Assembly: GCF_000763295.1 (NCBI RefSeq)
Contig: NZ_JRJE01000004.1
Location: 186,001-250,000 of the forward strand
Source: Thalassospira australica
GTDB lineage: Bacteria; Pseudomonadota; Alphaproteobacteria; Rhodospirillales; Thalassospiraceae
Direction: 5' to 3'
Length of the DNA: 64,000 nucleotides
Shown: positions 1-8,857 of the stretch, in pieces
Layout: each line of letters starts with the position of its first letter
Numbering within the stretch: position 1 is the first letter of the stretch
Position numbers and translations under genes: made by a program
The notes under the pieces: model-generated
What the model saw: the letters and a program-made list of their open reading frames with translations, nothing else
Told to the model about the DNA's origin: nothing
The model's database searches: none

Positions 1-722
1 CGATAAAAATCACGAGAGTCGCTGTTTTGGGAATAGTGCAGTTGCGCGGCACCTTGCGAGCGCGCATTTTCGGCTGCTGGCGGCACTGGCAATTCACTTT
101 CAACGGACGACAGGCTGGCCAGAACACCCGGGAAATCCAAGGCACGGAGATCATCAACACCTGACATCCATGCCGCAAGGGTTACATTGCCCGAAGAACA
201 ACCAATCGCGACCCAGTAGTAATCATCGGAATACAAACGCAAACCATCACGTTTCTGGGCACCAAAGCCTTCGGCCTGAAGCGCATCAGTGATGGCAAGG
301 TAAGACGCACGGTCAATTACGTCGACAGCTTCCTCCCCGCCGAACGCGCCGAGCGGTGCACGCACCTCAACGTTGATGTCCTTGACTTGCAGCGGCCCAA
401 AGACGCGCGTGGTGAGGTCAAATTCCTCAAAACCAGCATGCGACGTTAATTCAAAAACCCGCACTTCATCATAGTATACAGCATTGTAAGTGATGCGAAT
501 CCGCCCCTCTGCATCACCAGCCGAGCACGCCTGACGAAGATCGTCCGCATTCAAATAAGAAAACCAGGATGCCTTTCGGGTTAACGGATTGCGCACATCA
601 TTTGTTTGCGTAAATGTGCAACCGGCAACGCTTGTTGCAACAAGTGCAACCACCGCCGATCCAATCAAATTGCGGCGGCGCACACCGGAGTTGGTGTGAA
701 CTGAAGCGTTTTTTTTAAACAT
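1..722 (-). CDS. Unknown lipoprotein, C-terminus cut by window edge
   Basis: From the ATG at 722 about 240 uninterrupted codons read leftwards off the window, so the C-terminus is missing. The N-terminus has three arginines at residues 15-17, a hydrophobic stretch, and a lipobox VAGC with Cys35, which indicates a lipidated envelope protein. The RRR run before the hydrophobic core also faintly resembles a Tat signal. The mature part is rich in acidic and aromatic residues and has a YYDEVRVFEL stretch. I recognise no family and propose no function. It diverges from the carboxypeptidase gene with 132 bp between them, a gap that holds an 18-bp palindrome. The reading frame is secure; the function is unknown. 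Confidence 0.75.
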   Translation of the reverse strand, partial: MFKKNASVHTNSGVRRRNLIGSAVVALVATSVAGCTFTQTNDVRNPLTRKASWFSYLNADDLRQACSAGDAEGRIRITYNAVYYDEVRVFELTSHAGFEEFDLTTRVFGPLQVKDINVEVRAPLGAFGGEEAVDVIDRASYLAITDALQAEGFGAQKRDGLRLYSDDYYWVAIGCSSGNVTLAAWMSGVDDLRALDFPGVLASLSSVESELPVPPAAENARSQGAAQLHYSQNSDSRDFY

Positions 723-822
723 TCGATCCTCGATTTTTTGCTGATCTGGAGATATAAAAGTTAATCTCGCGCATAAAAATGGCCTTCTCAAGGCTCAAAT
801 GAGGGTCATCAAAATTGATGCT

Positions 823-840
823 CTTAAACATTTGTTTAAG
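823..840. promoter_or_regulatory. 18-bp perfect inverted repeat in divergent intergenic region
   Basis: The sequence CTTAAACA-TT-TGTTTAAG is a perfect 8-2-8 palindrome ending 15 bp before the GTG at 855 of the carboxypeptidase gene. It looks like a dimeric-regulator operator. A leader hairpin is possible if transcription starts upstream. Its regulator is unknown. Confidence 0.4.
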
Positions 841-854
841 GCTGCGATGCGAGA

Positions 855-2204
855 GTGAAACTGATTAGTTCTTGGGGAACCCAGAAAGCCGAGCCCTGTA
901 TAATGCGTTCAATGACCCCTTTCGGGCCTAATGCAATGGCCAAATCTCAGTCTGTGCCGCGCAATAGTTGGATGCGGGGCATTGTGTCTGTGTTTTTGTG
1001 CCTGATTGCCATCGTCTCATTCACTGTTTTGGTTCCGTCACTTGCAAGTGCGCGCACCTACACGGCGATGATCATTGATGCTGACACCGGCAAGACGCTG
1101 CATGAATATCGCCCCGATCACAAAGTTTATCCAGCATCCCTTACAAAAATCATGACCCTTTACATGGTTTTTGATGCGCTTGAGCGTGGCAAGATATCGC
1201 TTTCGACTCGCATGAAGGTTTCCAAGCGCGCCTGGGGACAGGCCCCTTCCAAATTGGGCCTGAAGCCCGGTGAAACAATTTCGGTCAAAGACGCAATTCT
1301 CGCACTGGTCACCAAATCGGCGAACGATGTTGCTGTTGTCGTCGCAGAACATCTTGGTGGAACGGAAATCAAGTTTGCACAGATGATGACGACCGAAGCG
1401 CGCCGCATCGGCATGTCTCGGACAACTTTCCGCAATGCATCGGGTCTCCCCAACCGCGGCCAAATGACCACCGCACGTGACATGATCACGATGGCCGTCG
1501 CTTTGCGCAAAAATTACGGTAAATATTACCATTATTTCGCGACCCAGAAGTTCCGCTTTGGCAACCGTACCTATGGCAACCACAACAACCTTTTGGCGTC
1601 CTATTACGGTACCGACGGGATCAAAACCGGCTATATCAACGCATCGGGCTTTAACCTTGTCGCGTCGGTCAACCGCAACGGAAAGCGCCTGATTGGCGTG
1701 GTATTTGGTGGTCGCACGGCACGTACCCGTGACGCACAGATGAAAAAAATTCTTGATCAGGCCTATGTCAAACTGATCAAGGAAGGTGAGATTATTGTTC
1801 CGCGCCCACGTATCAGCCCGGAAGACAAAATTCTTCCAGCCGATGCACAGCTTCTGATCGCCAAGCGCAACAGCCTTCGCGAAGCCGAACAACCCGGGCG
1901 TATTGATACCCAAACAATAGTGACCCGCATGAAACCTGAAAACACCGCCGGATGGGGCATTCAGGTTGGGGCATTTAGCGATCAGCGTCGCGCACAGGAA
2001 GCTGTTCTTGCAGCTGCGCGCACGGCACCCGACGTTTTGCGCCTGACCCGCGCTGCTGTCGAACAGCAGACCAACGGCACAGGCATTGTCTATCGTGCAC
2101 GACTTCTGGGCTTTGACGGCGAAAACGAAGCCCGTGCTGCCTGCGCGGCACTTCGCCGCGAAAACCTTGCCTGCATTCCTGTCAATGCTGGTGACGCGGG
2201 TTAA
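855..2204 (+). CDS. D-alanyl-D-alanine carboxypeptidase (S11 PBP) with C-terminal SPOR domain
   Basis: Low-molecular-weight penicillin-binding protein that trims the terminal D-Ala from peptidoglycan pentapeptides in the periplasm. Counting from the GTG at 855, the three active-site motifs are SLTK (Ser95, Lys98), SAN (155-157) and KTG (257-259). A hydrophobic signal segment ends in SLASA near residue 66. Residues about 365-449 form a SPOR-like domain (WGIQVGAFSD opening), the module that binds denuded glycan at division sites, so a septal role is likely. The start is uncertain: GTG 855, ATG 903, ATG 936 and ATG 972 are in frame and none has a strong Shine-Dalgarno; 936 or 972 would give a more usual signal-peptide length. 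A terminator follows at 2241. Confidence 0.93.
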   Translation: MKLISSWGTQKAEPCIMRSMTPFGPNAMAKSQSVPRNSWMRGIVSVFLCLIAIVSFTVLVPSLASARTYTAMIIDADTGKTLHEYRPDHKVYPASLTKIMTLYMVFDALERGKISLSTRMKVSKRAWGQAPSKLGLKPGETISVKDAILALVTKSANDVAVVVAEHLGGTEIKFAQMMTTEARRIGMSRTTFRNASGLPNRGQMTTARDMITMAVALRKNYGKYYHYFATQKFRFGNRTYGNHNNLLASYYGTDGIKTGYINASGFNLVASVNRNGKRLIGVVFGGRTARTRDAQMKKILDQAYVKLIKEGEIIVPRPRISPEDKILPADAQLLIAKRNSLREAEQPGRIDTQTIVTRMKPENTAGWGIQVGAFSDQRRAQEAVLAAARTAPDVLRLTRAAVEQQTNGTGIVYRARLLGFDGENEARAACAALRRENLACIPVNAGDAG

Positions 2205-2240
2205 AGCGCACAGCACATAACAGAACACAAAACCAACAAG

Positions 2241-2275
2241 GACCGCCAGAGATCACTCTGACGGCCCTTTTTCTA
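2241..2275 (+). terminator. Rho-independent terminator after the carboxypeptidase gene
   Basis: A 9-bp stem (2243-2251 with 2256-2264, one mismatch) and a 4-base loop are followed by a T-rich run. It lies between this gene and the convergent phosphomannomutase gene. Confidence 0.75.
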
Positions 2276-2306
2276 TTTTACATTAACTTGTATTTTGGTC
2301 GACGCC

Positions 2307-3722
2307 TTAATGCCCGCCGCCCGGCGCGAAGAAATCATCCGATGACAGTCCACTTGTAACCAGCTGCTTTGTGACCTGCTCCTTAAGACGAGCAAGGCCT
2401 GCATCGTCGCCAGCTTCGCAGCGCGCAACAATGGCGGGCTGGGTATTGGACGCACGCAGCAACCACCAACCATCTTCGGTGCTAACACGCACACCATCAA
2501 TGCCGCTGACTTCTGCGCCCGTTTCGGCCAGACGCGCACGAACTTCTTCGATCAGGGCAAACTTGCGGTCATCCGGACAATCGATCCGGGTTTCTGGCGT
2601 ATTGACGGCAACCGGCATTTCCGCACGCCACTCGGCAAGGCTTTTGCCACTTTGGACCAAAATGCGATACAGGCGCACCGCAGCATAGGTCGCGTCATCA
2701 TATCCATAATAACGTTCGGCAAAAAAGATGTGGCCACTCATCTCACCGGCAATCGGTGCCTTTTCCTCGATCATTTTGGTTTTGATCAGGGAATGCCCGG
2801 TTTTCCACATGATGGCCTTGCCACCAATCCGGTTGACCTCGTCAAACAGGGTCTGACTTGCTTTCACATCCGCAATGATTGCCGCCCCTGGCTGACGTTC
2901 CAAGACATCGGCAGCATAAATCTGCAGCAGCTGATCGCCCCAAAGAACATTGCCGCTGCCATCAATCACACCAATCCGGTCACCGTCCCCGTCAAAGGCA
3001 ACGCCCCAGTCGGCCTCATGTTTGGCCACTGCCGCTTTCAGATCAACCAGATTGGCTTCGACCGTTGGGTCCGGATGGTGGTTCGGGAAGCTGCCATCAA
3101 TATCGTCGAACAACAAATGATGCGTGCCCGGCAGTTTAGCGGTTAGCTTGCGCACCACATCACCGGCTGCGCCATTACCGCAATCCCAGACGATGGTCAT
3201 CGGGTTGGGAACTTCACAGTCAAGTTCGGCCAGAAGACGCTCGACAAACCGACCTTCGACATCAAGATCGCTTGCCGTGCCCTGCCCGACCTCAAAATCA
3301 CCAGCAGCGGCAATTTCGCCCAATTCCTGGATGGCGTCGCCAAATACCGATTTCCCGGCATTGAGCATCTTAAAGCCATTGTAGTTGGACGGATTGTGCG
3401 ACCCGGTGACCATGATACCAGCGTCGGTTTTTTCGTCATATACCGTGAAGTACAGCATCGGGGTTGGCCCACGGCCAACACGGACAACATCGCACCCGGT
3501 CGAAAGAATCCCTTCGGCAAGTGCTGCTGCCAGCTCCGGCGAACTCAGGCGGCCATCGCGGCCCAAAGCAACCCGCTTGCCACCGGATCTGCGCACCATT
3601 GTTCCAAATGCCTTGCCCAGCGCAGTGGCGTCTTCCGGGTGCAAGGTGTCGCCAACGATACCGCGCACGTCATATTCGCGCAAAACAGAACGGTCAAATT
3701 GATGTCCGGCAGAATTAGTCAT
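2307..3722 (-). CDS. algC: Phosphomannomutase/phosphoglucomutase
   Basis: Alpha-D-phosphohexomutase that interconverts hexose 6- and 1-phosphates (glucose and/or mannose), feeding sugar-nucleotide synthesis. The 471 residues show the whole family signature: active-site phosphoserine loop TGSHNP (Ser108), Mg-binding DGDGDR (244-249), sugar-specificity loop GEMSGH (about 326-331) and C-terminal phosphate-binding RASNTQP (about 425-431). The length fits the bacterial AlgC/ManB-type PMM/PGM. It is the last gene of a minus-strand set galU-ugd-algC with only 8 bp to ugd, so it probably supplies glucose 1-phosphate to GalU. Whether glucose or mannose dominates cannot be read from sequence, and the symbol follows the Pseudomonas bifunctional enzyme. 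Confidence 0.93.
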   Translation of the reverse strand: MTNSAGHQFDRSVLREYDVRGIVGDTLHPEDATALGKAFGTMVRRSGGKRVALGRDGRLSSPELAAALAEGILSTGCDVVRVGRGPTPMLYFTVYDEKTDAGIMVTGSHNPSNYNGFKMLNAGKSVFGDAIQELGEIAAAGDFEVGQGTASDLDVEGRFVERLLAELDCEVPNPMTIVWDCGNGAAGDVVRKLTAKLPGTHHLLFDDIDGSFPNHHPDPTVEANLVDLKAAVAKHEADWGVAFDGDGDRIGVIDGSGNVLWGDQLLQIYAADVLERQPGAAIIADVKASQTLFDEVNRIGGKAIMWKTGHSLIKTKMIEEKAPIAGEMSGHIFFAERYYGYDDATYAAVRLYRILVQSGKSLAEWRAEMPVAVNTPETRIDCPDDRKFALIEEVRARLAETGAEVSGIDGVRVSTEDGWWLLRASNTQPAIVARCEAGDDAGLARLKEQVTKQLVTSGLSSDDFFAPGGGH

Positions 3723-3730
3723 GATTTGAA

Positions 3731-5047
3731 TTAGCCTCCGATAGATGCGCGACCGACACAGGAATAACTAAAGCCGTTTTCAGCCATCTCGCTTGGGTCA
3801 TAAACGTTACGCAGGTCAACGACGATCGGGTGGGTTAGCGCATCCCTGATGCGATCAAGGTCCATGCCACGGAATTCATTCCATTCCGTCAGAACAACCA
3901 TCGCATCCGCGCCCTCAATCGTCTCATAGGCGTTCTCGCGATAATCAATACCATCAAGAAGCTTTTTGGCTTCTTCCATGGCCTCTGGGTCATAGGCCTT
4001 CACCCTCGCCCCCGCGGCAATCAGGGCCGGAACGATATCAAGGCTTGGTGCGTCACGCATGTCGTCGGTGTTGGGTTTGAATGCCAACCCCAATATGCCG
4101 ATGGTTTTGCCCGAAACCGAACCGCCACAGGCCGAAATGACACGGTCTGCCATCGCCTTTTTGCGCTTGGCATTCACATCCACCACCGTCTCGATGATAC
4201 GAAGTGGGCTGTCATATTCCTGCGCTGTGCGGACAAGTGCCAATGTATCTTTCGGGAAGCATGACCCGCCATAGCCAGGTCCAGGGTGCAGGAACTTCTT
4301 GCCAATACGTCCATCCAAACCGATGCCACGTGCAACATCATGTACGTCTGCACCAACTTTTTCACACAGATCGGCAATTTCGTTGATGAAGGTGATCTTT
4401 GCTGCAAGGAAAGTATTGGCCGCATATTTGATCATTTCCGACGTTTCACGCGAGGTGAAAACAATCGGTGTTTCGATCAGATACAACGGACGATACAGGT
4501 CAGACATTACCTCACGCGCGCGCGCGTCACTGGTGCCAATAACAACCCGGTCCGGACGCATGAAATCGCCAATTGCTGATCCTTCACGCAGGAATTCCGG
4601 ATTGGACACCACGGCAAATTCAGCATCCGGACGTGTTTCACGGATGATGCGTTCTACCTCGCGACCGGTGCCAACCGGAACGGTCGACTTGGTAACGATA
4701 ACCGTAAAGCCATCCATTGCTTTGGCAATTTCTTCGGCGGCTGCGTAAACATAGCTCAGATCCGCATGACCGTCACCGCGACGGGCCGGTGTACCAACAG
4801 CAATGAAAACAGCATCGGCGTCCTTGACGCCTTCTTTAAGGTCCGTGGTGAAGGTCAGACGGCCTGCCTTGACATTGTTCTCGACCAGAACATCCAGACC
4901 CGGCTCGTAGATTGGCATGATACCATCTTCAAGACGGGCGATTTTATCCGCATCCTTATCAACGCAAATAACATCTGTACCGAATTCAGAGAAACAGGCA
5001 CCGGACACAAGCCCAACATATCCGGTCCCGATCATTGCTACGCGCAT
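3731..5047 (-). CDS. ugd: UDP-glucose 6-dehydrogenase
   Basis: Oxidises UDP-glucose twice with NAD to UDP-glucuronate, a precursor of acidic exopolysaccharide and LPS sugars. The N-terminal Rossmann motif is GTGYVG (7-12). The catalytic cysteine lies in GGSCFPKDT (Cys263), and the C-terminal UDP-binding domain includes LAFKPNTDDMRDAPS. The 438-residue length is typical. It sits between galU upstream and the phosphohexomutase downstream on the same strand, giving a three-step route from hexose 6-phosphate to UDP-glucuronate. The 80-bp gap to galU holds a 9-bp inverted repeat. Confidence 0.96.
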   Translation of the reverse strand: MRVAMIGTGYVGLVSGACFSEFGTDVICVDKDADKIARLEDGIMPIYEPGLDVLVENNVKAGRLTFTTDLKEGVKDADAVFIAVGTPARRGDGHADLSYVYAAAEEIAKAMDGFTVIVTKSTVPVGTGREVERIIRETRPDAEFAVVSNPEFLREGSAIGDFMRPDRVVIGTSDARAREVMSDLYRPLYLIETPIVFTSRETSEMIKYAANTFLAAKITFINEIADLCEKVGADVHDVARGIGLDGRIGKKFLHPGPGYGGSCFPKDTLALVRTAQEYDSPLRIIETVVDVNAKRKKAMADRVISACGGSVSGKTIGILGLAFKPNTDDMRDAPSLDIVPALIAAGARVKAYDPEAMEEAKKLLDGIDYRENAYETIEGADAMVVLTEWNEFRGMDLDRIRDALTHPIVVDLRNVYDPSEMAENGFSYSCVGRASIGG

Positions 5048-5071
5048 GGAGGTTTTATCCTGATAAGTAAA

Positions 5072-5106
5072 TTCCGGCCGAAACGAACCATAAGTCTACT
5101 TCGGCC
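5072..5106 (-). terminator. Intercistronic hairpin between galU and ugd
   Basis: CCGGCCGAA (5072-5080) pairs perfectly with TTCGGCCGG (5098-5106) across a 17-base loop. On the minus strand it is followed only by a weak T-rich stretch, so it may be an attenuator or RNA-processing/stability hairpin rather than a full terminator. Confidence 0.45.
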
Positions 5107-5127
5107 GGGCATTGTTAATGTAAATGA

Positions 5128-6015
5128 TTATTGCGCTGCTTCGCCTTCGGCGAATTCGTGAATAAGCTTGCGGACATCGTCGCGCATGTCTTCTCGTGCC
5201 AATGCAAACGACATCGTCGCTTTCAAAAAGCCGATCTTGTTACCGCAGTCAAAACGACGTCCTTCAAAATTATACCCATAGAACGGCACATGCCCGATCA
5301 TTGCTGCCAACGCGTCAGTCAGCTGGATCTCATTGCCTGCACCGCGTGGTATCTTTTCAAGCACCTCAAAGATGCCCGGATCAAGAATGTAACGTCCGAT
5401 TGCCGAAAGTGTTGAAGGCGCTTCTTCGGGCTTTGGTTTTTCCACCATGCCGCACGCACTGACAAGGCGACCATTGGTACCCTCAATTTCCAGAACACCA
5501 TAGCGATGGACTTCTTCGCGCGGCACATCCATGACAGCCACCATGTTCCCGCCAGTCCGGCCGTAACTGTCGACCATCTGTTTCATGCAGGGAGTTTCGG
5601 ACTGAATAAGGTCATCGGCCAGAAGCACAACAAACGGCTCGTCACCGACAAGCGACTTGGCACATAGTACCGCATGCCCAAGGCCAAGCGGATTGCCCTG
5701 ACGGGTATATGTTACACGGCCATTTTCCGGAATCATTTCCAGGGCCTTGGCAAGCGCGTCTTCCTTGCCGCGCTCAGCCAGGATGGTTTCAAGTTCTGCA
5801 GAATGGTCAAAGTGATCTTCGATGGCGGTTTTGCCGCGGCCGGTCACGAAAATAAATTCTTCGATGCCTGCGGCGATGGCTTCTTCAACTGCGTATTGAA
5901 TGAGTGGTTTGTCAACGACAGGCAGCATTTCTTTTGGCATTGCCTTGGTGGCGGGCAAAAAACGGGTTCCCATACCTGCAACCGGAAAAACGGCCTTCTT
6001 GATTCTCTTAGACAT
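5128..6015 (-). CDS. galU: UTP--glucose-1-phosphate uridylyltransferase
   Basis: Makes UDP-glucose from UTP and glucose 1-phosphate in the cytoplasm. The N-terminal nucleotide-binding signature GMGTRFLPATKAMPKEM occupies about residues 14-30. Further family features include a GLGHAVLCAK stretch and VEKP in the middle of the chain. Its 295 residues match bacterial GalU. It is the first gene of the galU-ugd-algC set. The 114-bp gap upstream separates it from the J-domain gene on the same strand and probably carries its promoter, although I found no strong -35/-10 pair. Confidence 0.96.
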   Translation of the reverse strand: MSKRIKKAVFPVAGMGTRFLPATKAMPKEMLPVVDKPLIQYAVEEAIAAGIEEFIFVTGRGKTAIEDHFDHSAELETILAERGKEDALAKALEMIPENGRVTYTRQGNPLGLGHAVLCAKSLVGDEPFVVLLADDLIQSETPCMKQMVDSYGRTGGNMVAVMDVPREEVHRYGVLEIEGTNGRLVSACGMVEKPKPEEAPSTLSAIGRYILDPGIFEVLEKIPRGAGNEIQLTDALAAMIGHVPFYGYNFEGRRFDCGNKIGFLKATMSFALAREDMRDDVRKLIHEFAEGEAAQ

Positions 6016-6129
6016 TCAATATTTCCTTTTTCAACCGCTGCATGCCCGTCCGCAACTTGAAGTGCACACATACTATGCTTCTGCCACACTTCCGAAAGAC
6101 GGATCAAGCAAGCGCATCCATATTTGACG

Positions 6130-6960
6130 CTAATCTTTACATAGCCGTAACAAAAGGCTTCGCGCAGCATTGATCTTTGAGGCCAGATAATCCGATCCCC
6201 CATGGTCCGGGTGAACCGCCTTGATCTGCATTTTATAGGCCCGGTTTATATCCTCGCGGGTTGCATCTTTTGATACCCCAAGGATTTTTCGGGCCTCACC
6301 TTCGGTCATGCCCGACGCGCTTGAACTCCTTTCGCCGTTTCGGCCTTGCTCGTCATCATTGCGGTCGCTTCCTCCGTCGTGTGCGCCGTCTGTGCCATTG
6401 TCTGCCTGACGCCAGTTTTGCCACCCTGTACAATCAGGACGACGTTCAAAATAGGCCTCAAGAACCGTCTGGCTCTGATCGGTTGCACTGCAACAGTCAA
6501 CATAAAGCGACCGCAGTTCGTCAAGTCCCAAGCTGTCGAGATCGGCTCCTTGGTAATCTCCGCTTAAAACCGTTCCACGCATTTGACCACTTTCCAGATC
6601 AAGCAGCATGTGCAGAAATTCTGTCTTGATTTCAGACACATCTCCACTTCCAGCCGATTGCCGACCAAACGATCCGGGTTTGGCCTGCCTGCGTGCACGT
6701 GCGAAAATCCTACGAAAAAGTGGCCATAAAATGCCAAGCTTCATGGCGCGGGCAAAAAATGGTGCTGCGGCCGCCAATGCGGCCGTCATCGCCGCAATTT
6801 TGCCTGTCAGCAAAAGCCACGCGGCCAATAGAACCAACAAAATGATAATCAGGAACAAACCGACTTTTCGAATATCTTTGGGCTCGGCCTCTGTCATCCA
6901 GCGAATGAAGAACCCGACACCAACAAAGGCGGCAATGCCAATCAAAAACCACTGCATCAA
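6130..6960 (-). CDS. Membrane-anchored J-domain protein
   Basis: Type III DnaJ-like co-chaperone expected to stimulate an Hsp70 at the inner membrane. The N-terminus has two or three hydrophobic segments (residues 1-25, about 34-53 and 55-71). A charged, low-complexity linker follows, and a minimal J-domain sits at the extreme C-terminus (about 218-276) with the HPD motif at 250-252. This architecture recalls TIM14/DjlC-type proteins, not DnaJ: there is no G/F region, zinc finger or substrate domain. Its ATG overlaps the stop codon of the upstream VWA gene (ATGA), so the two are probably translationally coupled. Function is inferred from the J-domain only. Confidence 0.85.
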   Translation of the reverse strand: MMQWFLIGIAAFVGVGFFIRWMTEAEPKDIRKVGLFLIIILLVLLAAWLLLTGKIAAMTAALAAAAPFFARAMKLGILWPLFRRIFARARRQAKPGSFGRQSAGSGDVSEIKTEFLHMLLDLESGQMRGTVLSGDYQGADLDSLGLDELRSLYVDCCSATDQSQTVLEAYFERRPDCTGWQNWRQADNGTDGAHDGGSDRNDDEQGRNGERSSSASGMTEGEARKILGVSKDATREDINRAYKMQIKAVHPDHGGSDYLASKINAARSLLLRLCKD

Positions 6961-7679
6961 CGCGGTTTCCGCAATTGGTGACTAAGTCTGAGCACCTCGT
7001 CCGAGCCAGTTTTCTGCTGATACACGGACAAACCGGATTGTCCGCCCACCGCATAGCTTGCAACAGCCCCCAGCAAATCACGAAGCTTCTTGGCAGAACT
7101 GGCATCAAACTGCATGAAGGCTCCGCCTGTGATGCGGGCAATCTCGGCAAACGCAAAGCCCGCGTCGCGATCATGGCCTTCCTGAAACATGAATGTCTTT
7201 ACCCCCTTCAAGGCCAGTCTTCCTGCAATCGGGGCCAAATGATCCGGGTTTTCTTCGATGCAGTCACCGACATATATCAAGGCATCCACTTTCTGCGCAT
7301 TTGCTTCACGTTCGACATGGGCCAGAACCCGTTCGATCTGCGTGTGTCCTGCACGACAGGTTACCTTGGTGATGTAGTTGCGAAATGATTTGGCATTGCG
7401 ACACCAGCCGCTTGATTTGCATTCCGAAAGACCGCGAAAGAAGACAAGCTGCACATCAAGCGCGCCGACGCCGTCAACCGCCTCAAACATTTCAGCCTGA
7501 ATTTCCGCAGCTGTATCCCAACTCGGCTGGCGGCTCGCAGTTGCATCCATGGCAAAGATCAACCGCCCCTGAGAAGGACCAGATGATGGCGCATGTACCG
7601 CGAGGTCACGCGCCTTGTTCAGGAAGTCATTTACTTCCTGTCTGCCGGATGTCTCGGTGGTAATGTCTTTGCGCGTCAA
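6957..7679 (-). CDS. von Willebrand factor A-like protein
   Basis: A 240-residue protein without signal peptide or membrane segment, so cytoplasmic. A VWA-type fold is suggested by a MIDAS-like DATAS (Asp45, Thr47, Ser49) after a hydrophobic strand, a downstream AGHTQ threonine, and an aspartate in IYVGDCIEE. These residues would bind a divalent metal and a partner protein. It lies between mipZ (68 bp upstream) and the J-domain gene (4-bp overlap downstream), which suggests work with one or both. I cannot name the partner or process. The VWA assignment rests on motif spacing, not a profile search. Confidence 0.75.
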   Translation of the reverse strand: MTRKDITTETSGRQEVNDFLNKARDLAVHAPSSGPSQGRLIFAMDATASRQPSWDTAAEIQAEMFEAVDGVGALDVQLVFFRGLSECKSSGWCRNAKSFRNYITKVTCRAGHTQIERVLAHVEREANAQKVDALIYVGDCIEENPDHLAPIAGRLALKGVKTFMFQEGHDRDAGFAFAEIARITGGAFMQFDASSAKKLRDLLGAVASYAVGGQSGLSVYQQKTGSDEVLRLSHQLRKPR

Positions 7680-7746
7680 GGAGACCTGCCTGCTTCATGT
7701 TCCGGTTGGACACAGTTGCGTCCTACAAGATATAGGCCGGTTACCG

Positions 7747-8646
7747 TCAGATCGGCAACTCTTCGCCGTCAGCGGGCTTGAACCCGATCACTTCGAGCAG
7801 AGATCGAACCTCCTGACGGGCAGCCATGTGTGACATGCTCATCGGGATACCAACACCCTTTTCGCGCAGATCAAGCAATGTCAGACCTTTCAGGAAAAGT
7901 TCACGGTAAATCACACGTTCGCCAAATCCCGGTGCTGGCCGAAATCGAATACGACCGGCAAGTTTTTCAACAATCTCGGCTATGTCACGCTTGTTGCGCG
8001 CATCAAGGTGCGACAAACGGTTGCGCATGACAATCCAGTCAATGGTTCCCCCATCAATCCCTGCACGGCGTTTGCGCGCGTCCCAAACCATTTCGGCATA
8101 GATGCTGGGGCCTTTGATATCAAGCGTATCGGGATCAATACGGGCCAACATATCCAGATCAATGAAACTGTCATTGATGGGCGTGATCAAGGTATCGGCA
8201 CAGGCATGGGCCAAGCGCGACAAATAGTTATCGCTCCCCGGGCAGTCCATCACAACGAAGTTGCAACCAACCACCATCTCGCCAAGGGCGGATGTAAAAC
8301 GTTCGCGCTCGTCAAGCTTGGCCTCGTTGGCATCAGGCAGTTCGCTGCGATAAATCGGACGGTGATCCGGAACCGGAAGACTAAGACCCTTTTTCTCGTT
8401 AAAGGCATTCCGGTTTTCGACATAGCGCGTCAATGTCCCCTGCCGCGCATCGATATCAAGCGATCCAACCGTAAATCCCATCTTCATCAGGGAAACAATC
8501 AGATGCATTGCAGTTGTCGATTTCCCCGAACCGCCTTTTTCATTTCCGATCACGATCACATGGGCGCGATTGGACGGCGGTTGTTTGTCCGTTGCCATCT
8601 GCTGGCCTGCGCTGTCCCCGTCCGCGCCAGTCTGTTGCACCGTCAT
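7747..8646 (-). CDS. mipZ: MipZ-like division-plane positioning ATPase (ParA/MinD family)
   Basis: Deviant Walker A ATPase that, in Caulobacter, forms a gradient from ParB-bound poles and blocks FtsZ polymerisation away from midcell. The P-loop is KGGSGKST (37-44) after VIVIGNE, and the DIDARQG stretch (64-70) plus RYVENR are characteristic of MipZ and not of Soj/ParA. VVMDCPGSD provides the Walker B/switch II region. I chose the ATG at 8646 because a GGAG lies about ten bases upstream and the P-loop is then near the N-terminus; the open frame runs on to 8913 but that part has no homologous look. The product is 299 residues. It is followed by the VWA and J-domain genes on the same strand. Confidence 0.9.
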   Translation of the reverse strand: MTVQQTGADGDSAGQQMATDKQPPSNRAHVIVIGNEKGGSGKSTTAMHLIVSLMKMGFTVGSLDIDARQGTLTRYVENRNAFNEKKGLSLPVPDHRPIYRSELPDANEAKLDERERFTSALGEMVVGCNFVVMDCPGSDNYLSRLAHACADTLITPINDSFIDLDMLARIDPDTLDIKGPSIYAEMVWDARKRRAGIDGGTIDWIVMRNRLSHLDARNKRDIAEIVEKLAGRIRFRPAPGFGERVIYRELFLKGLTLLDLREKGVGIPMSMSHMAARQEVRSLLEVIGFKPADGEELPI

Positions 8647-8857
8647 GATTATTTGCTCCGTCTCTTCAGGCTTTTTTTGACTTTGTCCCCAAGGCCAACC
8701 TTCCCAATGAGCCAGTTTACACCCAAAAATCAAGGTAAAAGAGATCCGGCTCACATGGCACAGGTTACTGCCCCCTAGCCAATCTAGGAGCACAAAGGTA
8801 AAGATAAGGGTAGCGCAACGCAAAAATGCGCCTGAAAACAAACTGAAAGGACGCAAT

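Noticed and set aside
1038-2228. 396-codon minus-strand open frame over the carboxypeptidase gene
   Set aside because: It lies wholly antisense to a gene with all PBP motifs, has no recognisable domain, and reflects codon bias of the plus strand.
8008-8778. 256-codon plus-strand open frame
   Set aside because: Antisense to mipZ, which has clear Walker and switch motifs; the product looks like no family.
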